The notes: generated by a model not told the origin, from the sequence alone. DNA of 64,000 nucleotides from Opitutaceae bacterium (GCA_028280945.1 JANQKV010000049.1:245861-309860), one strand, 5' to 3'. Shown: positions 1 to 9,401, numbered from the stretch's first letter. Numbers and translations: made by a program.

Positions 1-1445
1 CGAGTGGCGATTTCACCGGCCCACGGACCGTATTCCTTGAAAAGGTGGGACATGACGCCGTGGCCGCTGGTGGCGTTCACGAGATCGACCTCCATACCAA
101 TGAGGCCGCGGGTGGTGATGGTCGCTTCGATCATGGTCGTGGCGGTCATCTTCTCCATGTTGGTAAGCTGGCCTTTGCGGTTGGCCAGGTTCTGCATGAT
201 TGTGCCCACGTCGTCGTCGGGCACCTCCACCCATACGGTTTCGTAGGGTTCCTGAAGCTGGCCGTCGACCTGCTTGGTGATGACGGTGGGCCGCGAAACC
301 AATAGTTCGAATCCCTCGCGGCGCATGGTTTCCACGAGCACGGCGATCTGCATGGCGCCGCGCGCCTTCACATTGTAGGCACCGCCGATGTCGGCGTCTT
401 CAACCGAGATGGAAATGTTGGTCTTCACCTCGCGGTAAAGTCGCTCGCGCAGCTGGCGCGAGGTAACGAATTTGCCATCCTGGCCCACGAGCGGACCGTC
501 GTTGACGGTGAGCTGCATTTCGAGGGTGGGCGGATCGACTTCGGTGAAGGGCAGGGCATGGCCCTCGGCGTCGGCATGCAGGGTGTCGCCGATGTCGATG
601 TCTTCAAAACCGGAGAGCCCGACGATGTTGCCGGCCACGGCGTTGCCGGTCTCGTGGGTGCCGAGGCCGGAGTATTCAAAAACCTTGGTGATTTTGCCGC
701 GTTGGCGTTCGTCGCTGCCATGCGGAATCACATAAACGGTGTCGCCGATTTTTACCTCCCCGCCGAGGATCTTGCCGATGGCGATCCGACCGACGTAGTC
801 GCTCCAGTCGATGTTGGAGACCAGCATGTGAAAGGGCTGATTGGGGCGTGCGAAGGGCGGGGGCACATGCTCGAGCACCGCGTTGAAGAGCGGGGTGAGG
901 TCCTTGTGCGGGTCTTCGAGGTCACGGACCATGTAGCCGTCGCGGCCGGAGCCGTAGACGACCGGGGCGTCGAACTGCTCCTCGTTGGCGTCGAGTTCGA
1001 GCAGGAGCTCGAGCACCTTGTCATACATGCCCTTGGGATCGGCGTTCTCGCGGTCGATCTTATTGATGACGATGATGACCTTGAGCCCGTGGGAAAGGGC
1101 CTTGCGCAGGACAAAACGGGTCTGGGCCTGGGGGCCGTCGTAGGCGTCGACCAGCAGCAGGACGCCGTCAACCATGCGCAGGGCGCGCTCCACTTCGCCG
1201 CCGAAGTCGGCGTGGCCCGGGGTGTCGACGATGTTGATGATTTTGTCGCCCCAGTGCACGGAGGTGTTCTTGGCCTTGATGGTGATGCCCTTCTCGCGCT
1301 CGAGGTCCATGGAGTCCATGGCGCGTTCATCCACCTGTTGGTTGGCCCGAAAGGCACCGCCCTGCTTGAGCAAATTGTCGACGAGGGTCGTCTTCCCGTG
1401 GTCGACGTGAGCGATGATGGCGATGTTGCGGATGTTCTGGTTCAT
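1..1445 (-). CDS. typA: Translational GTPase TypA/BipA, partial (3' end beyond window)
   Basis: Ribosome-associated GTPase of the TypA/BipA family, involved in 50S assembly and stress adaptation. The reading frame runs from an ATG at 1445 leftward off the window edge, giving 481 codons of a protein that is usually about 600 residues. The start [19 protein letters not shown] contains the G1 loop (AHVDHGKT, residues 12-19); DTPGHADF (G3) and NKID (G4) follow, then EF-Tu-like domain II and the EF-G-like C-terminal domains. Long frames on the opposite strand here are shadows. Nothing precedes it on its own strand for over 400 bases, so it probably has its own promoter. Family identity is secure; the C-terminus is not visible. 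Confidence 0.95.
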   Translation of the reverse strand, partial: MNQNIRNIAIIAHVDHGKTTLVDNLLKQGGAFRANQQVDERAMDSMDLEREKGITIKAKNTSVHWGDKIINIVDTPGHADFGGEVERALRMVDGVLLLVDAYDGPQAQTRFVLRKALSHGLKVIIVINKIDRENADPKGMYDKVLELLLELDANEEQFDAPVVYGSGRDGYMVRDLEDPHKDLTPLFNAVLEHVPPPFARPNQPFHMLVSNIDWSDYVGRIAIGKILGGEVKIGDTVYVIPHGSDERQRGKITKVFEYSGLGTHETGNAVAGNIVGLSGFEDIDIGDTLHADAEGHALPFTEVDPPTLEMQLTVNDGPLVGQDGKFVTSRQLRERLYREVKTNISISVEDADIGGAYNVKARGAMQIAVLVETMRREGFELLVSRPTVITKQVDGQLQEPYETVWVEVPDDDVGTIMQNLANRKGQLTNMEKMTATTMIEATITTRGLIGMEVDLVNATSGHGVMSHLFKEYGPWAGEIAT

Positions 1446-1901
1446 GTCCGGAGAGAGCGTGGGTCAGCGCGAAACCGGAGAGGGGGGCATGGAAGGGGTC
1501 AAGCCGCAACACGTTTGCTGGGAGAAGGGGATACAGAAAGCCCGCTTGTTATCGTGCGGTCTTAAACGCGGAGACAGACTCGCCGTCGCCGCGTCTCTGG
1601 TGGATTTGCACACAGTATGGAGCAGTGAGTCGAAAAAGGGGGCAATCCCCAGCTCGTGAACTGCGTCCGCGCAGCAGGCTTCGTTGTACTTATTCACGGC
1701 ATGACTCCGTGGGAGGCGGATGTTTTGTTCTTTTCGTTGCCTTTTGTAAAACCTGACAGACTGACGGCGCGGTGAGCTCTGCGGTTGCCTCGGTGTTCTC
1801 TGGATCGAGATAGCTATGGAGTGGATAGGCTTACGGGCGGGGAAGGGGGTCCGAGACTGTTGGTTGATGGTTGGGTTCTGGTCGCGGAAAAATCCGGACA
1901 C
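1446..1901. other. Intergenic stretch between typA and the structured-RNA terminator
   Basis: About 450 bases upstream of typA. A 165-codon minus-strand frame crosses it (1464-1961), but that frame also runs through the terminator hairpin at 1902-1935 and encodes a protein with no recognisable domain, so I do not call it. The typA promoter is presumably here. I see no other confident site. Confidence 0.4.
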
Positions 1902-1935
1902 AAAAAAGGCCCAGAGAACCGAGGCTCTCTGGGCC
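1902..1935 (-). terminator. Strong rho-independent terminator, minus strand
   Basis: A perfect 10-bp stem (GGCCCAGAGA, 1908-1917, against TCTCTGGGCC, 1926-1935) with an 8-nt loop. On the minus strand it is followed at once by six U residues (A-run 1902-1907 on the plus strand). The U-tract lies only on the minus-strand 3' side, so it ends a transcript coming from higher coordinates. No protein gene lies upstream of it for about 1 kb, which points to a non-coding transcript. Confidence 0.85.
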
Positions 1936-2811
1936 AAATCTGGGGGTTGGGCACTCGCCACATGCTCTTTCCCGAATGTCTACATTAGGCGCTCTCGCTT
2001 TCGCGGGCTGCAGACTCCCCGACGCCACTCCACACGGCATGTGTGGTTTTCGATCTCATGGCGGGATCGCTCCTGTCGTTTCCGACCTGAGTTTATTGAG
2101 TGAGGCCTCTCTGCCTGGTTCGATCTCTCCCTGCCGGGGGAGATTCGCCGGACATGGTGCCGATGTGCTTGCAAGGGCTCATCTTCACTTCGCCACCTTT
2201 CTCGCGGGGACGGCCCCGGCTTTTGGCCGGGCGTTTGCCCCGTGAAACGGGTCTGACCTCTTAACTCTCAGGCTGCCTTCTACCTTGCAATAGGGTGACG
2301 CGGTTTTTCGCACCGCCCTCTTGTTGAGACCTTCCAAGTTTTGCCACACCTGTCTGGTCTCCTGCGTCTCGGTTCTGTTTTCGCGTTTGCGCCCTGATTT
2401 GGTCGCAACCTTTTGGCAGACTCGCGTCCACCCACAACTGACTCGCAGGCTGGCTTACCGTAGCAGCCGGAACCCTCTGGGTCACGGTATCAACACGACG
2501 TTCGAAACTTCCGTCGTGCCTGACTCGACTCGCAGGCGGTTTCTTACTTCGCCGCTCGTCGCTCAGCTCCTGATTTCGTGGTTCTTCCCGGACACGACTC
2601 CGGGTAGAGGAGCTGGTGATATATGCCTCTCGTTTTGACCGAAGCCTCCGCGTGAGGGGGTGAACCGGACCAGCTCCGATTCCCCTTTCCCCGATTTCTC
2701 GGGCGTATCCCAGCCTCCGCTTCCACCGCTTTTTTCATTACGTTGTGCGCTTGGCTGTTCTATCAAGGAACGTCGAAAACCTTGCAGGATTTTTCCGGAA
2801 AAGTCACGAAA
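1902..2811 (-). ncRNA. Candidate large structured RNA (~0.9 kb), class unknown
   Basis: The sequence shows no convincing protein gene here but a chain of perfect hairpins, given in plus coordinates: CCCGGA/TCCGGG (2587-2604), CACGACG/CGTCGTG (2494-2518), GCGGT/ACCGC (2300-2316), CCCGT/ACGGG (2239-2251), CCCGGC/GCCGGG (2215-2231), GTCG-GAAA-CGAC on the minus strand (2075-2086) and CGC-GAAA-GCG on the minus strand (1996-2005). The last two carry GNRA tetraloops, a hallmark of folded RNA. The minus strand is purine-rich and the region ends in a strong terminator. I looked for RNase P, tmRNA, 6S and rRNA signatures and found none. The 5' end is estimated from a weak promoter near 2812-2839. It could instead be a long untranslated leader, or decayed coding sequence. 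Confidence 0.5.
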
Positions 2812-2839
2812 TTGATATACACAACTTATTCACCATCAA
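2812..2839 (-). promoter_or_regulatory. Possible sigma-70-like promoter for the candidate RNA
   Basis: Read on the minus strand, TTGATG (plus 2834-2839) and TATCAA (plus 2812-2817) are separated by 16 bases. The match is weak but correctly placed and oriented to start the structured-RNA transcript, and the -35 element overlaps the first DnaA-box-like 9-mer. Low certainty. Confidence 0.25.
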
Positions 2840-2865
2840 TGCACTTGTGAATAACCGGTGAATAA
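2826..2865. promoter_or_regulatory. Cluster of three DnaA-box-like 9-mers
   Basis: TTATTCACC (2826-2834, plus), TTATTCACA (2846-2854, minus) and TTATTCACC (2857-2865, minus) lie within 40 bases. The middle one fits the TTATNCACA consensus exactly; the other two differ at the last base. The cluster sits between hrpB and the candidate structured RNA, which run divergently from it. There is no AT-rich unwinding region or dnaA gene beside it, so a regulatory DnaA site is likelier than an origin. Confidence 0.45.
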
Positions 2866-2920
2866 CTTCGTCCGACGGTGGCATGGCTTTGGCTTGATAA
2901 GAGGGTTGGGCGCATGAGGG

Positions 2921-5491
2921 ATGAGGCTGTCCATGGACCCTCGCGAACTTCCCATCCACGAAGCGGAATCTGACTTGTTGGCGGGGTTGCGCACCCACGG
3001 CCGGGTGATCCTGTCGGCTCCCACCGGCTCGGGCAAGTCTACCCAGGTGCCGCGGATGCTGCTGCGTCATGGATTTCTGAATACGGGACAGGTCGTGGTC
3101 CTGCAGCCGCGTCGCTTGGCTGCGCGCATGCTGGCGAAGCGCGTCGCCGAAGAAGAGAACGTGCCGTTGGGGGCGGAAGTGGGTTACCAGATCCGACTCG
3201 AGAATCGCACGTCGGCGCGGACCAAAATTCGGTTTGTCACGGAGGGTGTGCTGCTGCGGCAAATGACATCCGACCCGCAGCTTCGCGGCGTGAGTGCCGT
3301 GATTTTTGACGAGTTCCACGAACGCCACTTGGATGGGGACATTGGTTTGGCGCGGACGCGAATGATTCAAGCCACGGTCAGACCGGATCTGAAAATCATC
3401 GTAATGTCGGCCACGCTCGCGCGTGCACGGCTGCGTGAGTTCCTGGCGCCTTGTGCGGTGGTGGAGTCGGCGGGTCGAATGTATCCGGTGGAGATTCGCC
3501 ATTGGCCACGCACGCCAAACTTCGATCGCGAGCCGGTGTGGGACCTGGCTGCGCAAGCGGTGGGGCAAGCGATTGAATCCACGGATGGACACCTGCTGGT
3601 TTTCATGCCGGGAGCCTATGAAATCAGCCGCACGGTGCGCGCCTTGCAGGAGAGGAGGGAACTGCGTGGTTTTCGGGTGTTGCCTCTGCATGGCGAGTTG
3701 CCAGCCGATCGGCAGGACGAGGCGGTGGGTCGCAGTGACCAGCGCAAAATCATTGTCGCCACCAATGTGGCGGAAACCTCGCTTACCATTGATGGCGTAA
3801 CCGGCGTGGTGGATGCAGGATTGGCTCGCATTGCCCGCTTCGATCCACGACGCGGAATCAACACGCTGTTGATTGAAAAGATATCACGGGCCAGTGCCGA
3901 TCAACGCGCGGGGCGGGCGGGCCGCACGGCACCCGGTGTCTGCTGGCGCCTTTGGACGGAGCGGGACCACGCGGATCGTCTCGAACATGAGAAGCCTGAG
4001 GTACACCGGGTGGATTTGGCCGAGAGCGTACTTATGCTGAAGGGAGCGGGGATCGATGACTTGGATGCGTTTGGTTGGTTTGAAGCCCCCGTGGCATCGT
4101 CGCTCGCGCGGGCCATCACGTTGTTGCAGGACCTGGGAGCAATCGAGGCTGCCGCCTCTGGTGCGATCACCGCGTTGGGACGGAGGATGATGGTTTTCCC
4201 GGCGCATCCGCGTTATGCCCGGATGCTGTTGGAGGGAGATCGCCGGGGGTGCGCGCGGATTGTTGCCTTGATGGCTGCGATGACCCAGGCGCGTTCGTTT
4301 TTGCTGCGGGGAGTCGGCCGCGACGTGGAGCGGGCCCGGGAGGACCGCTGGGGTGACGAAACCCGGAGTGACTTTCTGCGCCTCGTAAAGGTATGGGAAT
4401 ACGCCCACGTGCGGCGCTATGACTTGGACGCCTGCCAACGGCTCGGCATCCATGCGCAGAGTGCGCGGCAGGTGGGGGCGATTTTCCGGCAATTGCTGCG
4501 GGTGGTGGAAAGCGAGGGGTTGACGCTGAGCGAGGCCGTGCCGGTAAGCGAAATTTGCAAGTGTGTGCTGGCGGGGTTTTCCGATCAGCTGGCGCTGCGG
4601 TTGGACCGGGGGACGCTGCGCTGTGCCGTGGTCCATGGTCGCAAAGGCATGTTGGCACGCGAAAGTGCGGCGCAGGAAGCGTCACTGTTGGTGGCGGCGG
4701 AGATCAGCGAAATCGAGGGCCGCGGCGGGGAAGTAAACGTGCTGCTTTCACTGGTGACGGCGGTGGAAGAGGAGTGGCTGGAGGAACTCTTTCCCGATGA
4801 CTTTAGCGAGGGGGAACAGGTGGTTTACGACGAGGATTCGCGTCGCGTCGTCGTGCGCCTTGAGCGCCGCTTCCGGGATCTCACCCTGGCCAGCAAAACA
4901 ACCGCAACCGAACCTCCCGCCGAGGCCGCCGCGCGACTCTTGGCCGAACGGGTGCGGCGGGGGGAAATCAAGTTGAAGCATTGGACGGAGGCGGTGGATC
5001 GCTGGATCATACGGGTCAATCGCCTGGCGGAGTGGTTCCCGGAGTTGGAGGTCAGCTCCATCACGGCGGATGACCATGAATTGTTGTTGGAGCAGATCTG
5101 CCTGGGCTGCCGGAGTGCGCGTGAGTTGAAGGACAAGGAAGTCATGCCCGTGCTGCGCGATTGGCTGCGGCCGGAACAGCTCGCGGTGCTGGACGACTAT
5201 CTGCCCGAGAAGGTGGAGCTTCCGAGCGGCCGTCGCGCGCGTATTCGTTATGGTGATACAGGGCGCCCGGTGTTGTCGGCAAAGTTGCAGGATCTGATTG
5301 GAGTGACCGATGCGTTTCGCATCGGACTGGGCAACCTGCAGGTGCAGTGGGAAATCCTCGCGCCCAACCAACGCCCGGTACAGTTGACGGACAGTTTGGA
5401 TGGCTTCTGGTCAGGCGCCTATCGCGAAGTGCGCAAGCAACTTGCCGGTCGCTACCCGAAGCATCATTGGCCGGAGGCAAGCGAACTCTGA
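2921..5491 (+). CDS. hrpB: ATP-dependent RNA helicase HrpB
   Basis: DEAH-type helicase of the HrpB family, 856 residues, a usual size. Visible motifs: Walker A PTGSGKST (about 34-41), DEFHER as the DEAH-box variant typical of HrpB (130-135), the SATL motif, TNVAETSLTIDG, and QRAGRAGR near the end of the helicase core; HrpB C-terminal domains follow. The annotated ATG at 2921 is followed four codons later by another (MDP, 2933) that has a GAGG-type ribosome binding site at better spacing, so the true start may be 2933. The family's physiological substrate is poorly known. The gene stands alone, with two hairpins just downstream. Confidence 0.93.
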   Translation: MRLSMDPRELPIHEAESDLLAGLRTHGRVILSAPTGSGKSTQVPRMLLRHGFLNTGQVVVLQPRRLAARMLAKRVAEEENVPLGAEVGYQIRLENRTSARTKIRFVTEGVLLRQMTSDPQLRGVSAVIFDEFHERHLDGDIGLARTRMIQATVRPDLKIIVMSATLARARLREFLAPCAVVESAGRMYPVEIRHWPRTPNFDREPVWDLAAQAVGQAIESTDGHLLVFMPGAYEISRTVRALQERRELRGFRVLPLHGELPADRQDEAVGRSDQRKIIVATNVAETSLTIDGVTGVVDAGLARIARFDPRRGINTLLIEKISRASADQRAGRAGRTAPGVCWRLWTERDHADRLEHEKPEVHRVDLAESVLMLKGAGIDDLDAFGWFEAPVASSLARAITLLQDLGAIEAAASGAITALGRRMMVFPAHPRYARMLLEGDRRGCARIVALMAAMTQARSFLLRGVGRDVERAREDRWGDETRSDFLRLVKVWEYAHVRRYDLDACQRLGIHAQSARQVGAIFRQLLRVVESEGLTLSEAVPVSEICKCVLAGFSDQLALRLDRGTLRCAVVHGRKGMLARESAAQEASLLVAAEISEIEGRGGEVNVLLSLVTAVEEEWLEELFPDDFSEGEQVVYDEDSRRVVVRLERRFRDLTLASKTTATEPPAEAAARLLAERVRRGEIKLKHWTEAVDRWIIRVNRLAEWFPELEVSSITADDHELLLEQICLGCRSARELKDKEVMPVLRDWLRPEQLAVLDDYLPEKVELPSGRRARIRYGDTGRPVLSAKLQDLIGVTDAFRIGLGNLQVQWEILAPNQRPVQLTDSLDGFWSGAYREVRKQLAGRYPKHHWPEASEL

Positions 5492-5501
5492 TTCCGTTTT
5501 T

Positions 5502-5537
5502 GGGCGTTTTTCGCCCGGGTGGAGGAATAAGTCCTCC
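5502..5537 (+). terminator. Two hairpins after hrpB
   Basis: GGGCG-TTTTT-CGCCC (5502-5516) and GGAGGA-ATAAG-TCCTCC (5521-5537) follow the hrpB stop codon within 50 bases. Neither has a clean trailing T-run, so their role as a terminator is inferred from position only. Confidence 0.4.
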
Positions 5538-5586
5538 CCGGTGGGTTTCCTAGCCGAGGAAATCGCAATCCCTGAAAACGATCCTC

Positions 5587-5985
5587 ATGAAAAAACTCAT
5601 TATCTCACTGCTTGCTGCGTTGGGCATGATCTCAGCGACCTTTGCTTCCACCGACCACAAACCCGCCTTGGTGGGCGTGGTCTTTTATGCCGACTGGTGT
5701 GGTTCGTGCAAAACCCTCGACCCCAACGTTGAAGCGGCCCAGGCCGAGTTGGGGGATGCGCCGGTTTGGTTTACCCGTTTTGATCTTACCGACGATTCAA
5801 CCAGGCAGCAGTCCGAGTATATGGCTGCTCTCACCGGATTGAACGCGATTTACGAGCAGCATGCTTCCAAAACGGGGTTCATGCTGTTGATTGATCCGTC
5901 GACCGGTTCGGTAGTCGAACGGTTTACCAAGAATGACTCCTCTGCGGAGATAGCCCGGTCGATCGGCGCCGCGCTGCGAGGCTGA
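5587..5985 (+). CDS. Exported thioredoxin-fold protein
   Basis: 132 residues with an N-terminal signal peptide (MKKLIISLLA..., cleavage likely after about residue 20) and one thioredoxin domain. The redox motif is WCGSCK with Cys38 and Cys41, different from the WCGPC of housekeeping thioredoxin and closer to periplasmic thioredoxin-like proteins. The YADWCGSCKTLDP stretch is typical of that group. It probably acts as a periplasmic thiol-disulfide protein or a membrane-tethered reductase; the partner cannot be told from the neighbours. It is a single gene between hrpB and the convergent GH97 gene. Confidence 0.85.
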   Translation: MKKLIISLLAALGMISATFASTDHKPALVGVVFYADWCGSCKTLDPNVEAAQAELGDAPVWFTRFDLTDDSTRQQSEYMAALTGLNAIYEQHASKTGFMLLIDPSTGSVVERFTKNDSSAEIARSIGAALRG

Positions 5986-5992
5986 GGCCGGC

Positions 5993-7945
5993 CTAGGGAA
6001 GAGGGGCGATCACGAAGCCACCATGAGGTTGCATCGTGATCGTCAGGGGGGCGGCCTCCGAAATCGAAACGGAAGCCGATCCGAATCCACCGTTTTCCTC
6101 ATCAAACAGCATGACGGCGTTCGGGATTACGGTCCCGAGGGTGTCGAGGGGCAGCGTCAGCTCCTTGGTTCGGTCTTCACCGTTGATGCCCGCAATAAAC
6201 CAGTCTTTGCCGTAGCGGCGGGCGAGGACGACATCGCGGCCGGGAAAGCCGGCCAGATACCGGGTTTCGTCCCAGACGGTGGGCAGGCGACGGAAGAACG
6301 ACTGGTATGCCTCGGGCAGGGACTGAAACGGCTCCACCGCATCGGCCAGGTGCTGTATCCCTGATTCGAATACAACAGCGAGCGCGACTTCGTGCACGTT
6401 TGAGGTGAGACGAGGCCGGTTGTTGCGTTCGGTCCAGGTAACCGGGGTGTAGTCCATCGAGCCGATTACATTGCGGGAGAAGGGCAGAATGGTGTTATGG
6501 GTCGGCGCGTAGGCGGCGTAGCCGGAGCTGAATGAATACGCCTCGGCGCCGAACACGGCTTCGCTGGTAACGAGATTGGGCCAGGTGCGTTCCCATCCCC
6601 GCGGAATGGTGCAACCATGGAAGTTGACCACCAACCGGGCAGCGGCGGCGTCCTCGAGGATATCGAGGTAGTAGTCGATGAGGAACTGTTTGTCCGACTG
6701 GAAGAAGTCGATCTTCACGCCTTTGACGCCCAAGCGGTTGAGCTTTGCGAATTCGGCCCGGCGGGAATCGGTGTCCCACAACACATTGCGCGGCTGCTCG
6801 GTCACGGCGTTGTGCGGACCACCGGAGTTATACCAGAACAGCAGGTCGACTCCGCGCTCATCGGCGTAGGCGACCAGTTCCTGCATTGATGTTTCGCTGA
6901 TCAGGTTCCAATTCGCGTCGACCAGGGAGTAGGGCCAGTTCATCTCGGCGGCGAAATCGATGAACGACTGCAGGGCCGCCATGTTTTGACTGCTGTCGTG
7001 ATCGGACCACCAGCTCCAGGACGAGACACCGGGTTTGATCCAGGAGGGGTCTTTGATCCGTGACGGTTCGGCCAGATCGAAAACCAGATTGCTTTCCACG
7101 ATGTCGCCGAGGTTTTCGCTTACGATCATAAATCTCCAAGGGGACGTCCATGGTAGAGTGGCGCGAGCTTGATTGCTGCCAAAACCGAGTCCGTCACGCT
7201 GGTCGGGCGGAGCCGCCACGTAGATTCCATCGACCGGCTCGGGTTCGAGTTGGATGCCGTGGTAGGTTTCATCGAGTCCCGCCTCGTGGACCAATACCCA
7301 GGCATGAGGCGTCTTGGCCAGCAGCGGCAGGGCCCAGCCGACACCGTCGGGTTCGTTGGTCGCTGTGCCGAGGGGGATGCCGTTGAGTGTGAAGTTTTCG
7401 TAGGCAGGAGTCCAAAACGTCGCCGGGTCGAACGGCTGGGCCCAGAGCTGGCCGTCGGTGCCGAGGTTAAACGACGTGTGTTCCTGCTCGATGGTTTGGT
7501 AGGCGTCGTTGTGATCGGGAAAGGCGTAGCGGAAGGCTACGCCGTGATCGAAGGCCCGCAGGTCGAGCCGGAGCGGGTGGCCGTCGGCATTGTGGAAGAG
7601 CAACGACAGCTGGCGACCGGATACTTCGTTTTGGCGGCGTTTGCCGGTGACCATGGTATAGCGGTTGGCGACGTCCGAGGTGGTTGCCGTCTGAAAACTG
7701 AGTCCAGTGGCAAACGAAGACGTGACCGGTCCCTCCTGAGTCCAGCCCGATCGTGTCAATCCGAGCTGAGACCAGTCCAACGCAACTTGTTCGTCCAGAG
7801 CGACTTGATAACTCAATGCCTCCTGCTCGGTCATACGGACGCTGATGGAGAGCTTGCCGGAAGGAGAAGTCAGCTTCCAGGAGGCGGTCAGAGTAATCGG
7901 TAAGGCGAACCACAAGGTGGCCAAGAGGAGGCGGGGCAATTTCAT
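5993..7945 (-). CDS. Glycoside hydrolase family 97 protein, retaining-type active site
   Basis: 650 residues with a signal peptide (about 1-21), an N-terminal beta-sandwich and a GH97 (beta/alpha)8 barrel. GH97 contains inverting alpha-glucosidases (SusB) and retaining alpha-galactosidases. Here GVKIDFF places Asp413, and TSEAV places Glu462, close to the positions reported as nucleophile (Asp415) and acid/base (Glu470) in the retaining Bacteroides enzyme. A retaining enzyme, perhaps an alpha-galactosidase, is therefore inferred. Export to the periplasm fits degradation of plant or algal oligosaccharides. It is divergent from the enolase-superfamily gene at 8057 and convergent with the thioredoxin-like gene. 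Confidence 0.9.
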   Translation of the reverse strand: MKLPRLLLATLWFALPITLTASWKLTSPSGKLSISVRMTEQEALSYQVALDEQVALDWSQLGLTRSGWTQEGPVTSSFATGLSFQTATTSDVANRYTMVTGKRRQNEVSGRQLSLLFHNADGHPLRLDLRAFDHGVAFRYAFPDHNDAYQTIEQEHTSFNLGTDGQLWAQPFDPATFWTPAYENFTLNGIPLGTATNEPDGVGWALPLLAKTPHAWVLVHEAGLDETYHGIQLEPEPVDGIYVAAPPDQRDGLGFGSNQARATLPWTSPWRFMIVSENLGDIVESNLVFDLAEPSRIKDPSWIKPGVSSWSWWSDHDSSQNMAALQSFIDFAAEMNWPYSLVDANWNLISETSMQELVAYADERGVDLLFWYNSGGPHNAVTEQPRNVLWDTDSRRAEFAKLNRLGVKGVKIDFFQSDKQFLIDYYLDILEDAAAARLVVNFHGCTIPRGWERTWPNLVTSEAVFGAEAYSFSSGYAAYAPTHNTILPFSRNVIGSMDYTPVTWTERNNRPRLTSNVHEVALAVVFESGIQHLADAVEPFQSLPEAYQSFFRRLPTVWDETRYLAGFPGRDVVLARRYGKDWFIAGINGEDRTKELTLPLDTLGTVIPNAVMLFDEENGGFGSASVSISEAAPLTITMQPHGGFVIAPLP

Positions 7946-8056
7946 GGAAGCGTTTAGTTAGAAAATCGGATGACCGTGCCCAACTGGAATTCTTCGCATC
8001 GTTGAGTTGGTTGTTCACGCATTGCGTTGGGGCAGGGCGCCCGGTAGGAAGGGCGC

Positions 8057-9355
8057 ATGCAAATGAGGCGACGTTCTTTTTTGGGCACGATGGGACTGGC
8101 GGGGTTGGCGGGAAGCACGGCCGTGACCCCGGCGGCGGCCGGTTCGATCACCAACTTCAAACCGCGGCACGACTATGTCCGCCTCGATGAGGCAAGGCGG
8201 CGCCCGGTGCTCAAACGGGAGCTCTTTGCCGATCCCGTCGTGATTGAGTCGGTCGAGCTGTTGCGGCGTGACAACAACTGCCTCTACCGGGTGCGGTCAA
8301 CTGATGGAGCGGAAGGCCTGGCGGTGGGACATCCGTTTATCGCCAAAGTAAGTTACCCGATGGTGCCTCTGATCCTCCGCCGACATTTTGAAGGCAAGGA
8401 CGCGCGTGATCTCGACCAATTGGTGTTCAATGCCGTGGAGCGAAACCTGAAGCGCCAGGGCATTCCGCTCTGTGTCCATGTTGCCGGCATCGAATTCGCT
8501 ATTTTGGACATGCTGGGCACGTTGGCGGATGTCCCGGCGAGTAGGTTGATCGGCGAGCCGACCATGAGCGAAGTCCCTTTCTACCTGGGGCATCACTATC
8601 GCAATCTGCGTGACCTGCCGCCGGAGGAGTCGTTGCCGCTGATGGATCGCGACGCGAAGGAAACGGATGCCAAGGCGATCAAGCTTCGGGCCGGGCTGGG
8701 GGACAATCTTGCCTCCGATCTCGATAATGCGCCGGGACGAACCGAAAAACTCATTCGCATGGCACGGGAACTGTGGGGAGACGAGATGGTTCTCATGATC
8801 GATGGCAACGGCTCTTATGGCGTAACGGAGGCCATCCGTATCGGTCGCATCCTGGAGGACTACCGTTACGAGTTTTACGAGGAACCCATCCCATGGGATT
8901 GGTATTTGGAGCAGAAACAAGTTGAGGCGGCGCTGACCATCCCGATGGCGGGAGGGGAGGAAGAGTTTGGGTTGCACGCCTTCCGTTACCTCATTGGTCA
9001 CGAGGTTTTTCAGATCGTTCAGCCCGACCTATTTTATTTTGGTGGCATGATTCGAACCATGCAAGTGGCACGCATGGCCGAAGCCGCCGGTCTGAAGATT
9101 ACTCCACATATTTCCGCGGGTGGTCTCGGGTTTCTCTACATGCTCCAGATGGTGTCGGTGTGTCCGGCGGCCTATACCTACCATGAGTTCAAAATGTTCA
9201 ACACCCTTGACGCCAACGGCACGATCATTCCCATCCAGAGCAAGGGTGACCCGTTTGGCAGCCATGACGGCGTCATCCCGGTCCCGACGGGTTCGGGCAT
9301 GGGGGTAATGATCGACCCGGACTACGTGGCGACGCACACGGTGTTTGAGGCTTGA
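8057..9355 (+). CDS. Tat-exported enolase/mandelate racemase superfamily protein
   Basis: 432 residues. The N-terminus carries a Tat signal (MRRRSFLG followed by a small hydrophobic stretch, about 3-28), unusual for this mostly cytoplasmic superfamily. The C-terminal barrel shows the expected metal ligands: Asp249 (MIDGNG), Glu275/276 (YEEP) and an acidic cluster at 301-303 (GGEEE). Lys209 (AIKL) and His351 (TPHISAG) are candidate catalytic residues. Members dehydrate or epimerise sugar acids; the substrate cannot be given. Together with the GH97 neighbour it suggests carbohydrate processing outside the cytoplasm. It starts at ATG 8057; ATG 8063, just before the arginines, is an alternative. 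Confidence 0.85.
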   Translation: MQMRRRSFLGTMGLAGLAGSTAVTPAAAGSITNFKPRHDYVRLDEARRRPVLKRELFADPVVIESVELLRRDNNCLYRVRSTDGAEGLAVGHPFIAKVSYPMVPLILRRHFEGKDARDLDQLVFNAVERNLKRQGIPLCVHVAGIEFAILDMLGTLADVPASRLIGEPTMSEVPFYLGHHYRNLRDLPPEESLPLMDRDAKETDAKAIKLRAGLGDNLASDLDNAPGRTEKLIRMARELWGDEMVLMIDGNGSYGVTEAIRIGRILEDYRYEFYEEPIPWDWYLEQKQVEAALTIPMAGGEEEFGLHAFRYLIGHEVFQIVQPDLFYFGGMIRTMQVARMAEAAGLKITPHISAGGLGFLYMLQMVSVCPAAYTYHEFKMFNTLDANGTIIPIQSKGDPFGSHDGVIPVPTGSGMGVMIDPDYVATHTVFEA

Positions 9356-9401
9356 GGCGTGTCGCTTCCACCTCCCGTCAGCGATGCGGGGACCGGGGGG
9401 A

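Noticed and set aside
1464..1961. 165-codon minus-strand open frame upstream of typA
   Set aside because: It runs through a strong terminator stem and has no domain or signal; its amino acid composition is what chance gives in this sequence.
2261..2738. Short minus-strand frames inside the structured region, including an ATG AAA AAA start
   Set aside because: They are Arg/Gly/Ser-rich, frames change repeatedly, no family is recognised, and perfect hairpins cover the region.
1902..2811. RNase P RNA or tmRNA
   Set aside because: The conserved RNase P cores and the tmRNA tRNA-like ends with TTCGA arm and CCA are not found on either strand.
2826..2865. Replication origin oriC
   Set aside because: Only three boxes, no AT-rich unwinding element and no dnaA or dnaN nearby; a regulatory site is the safer reading.
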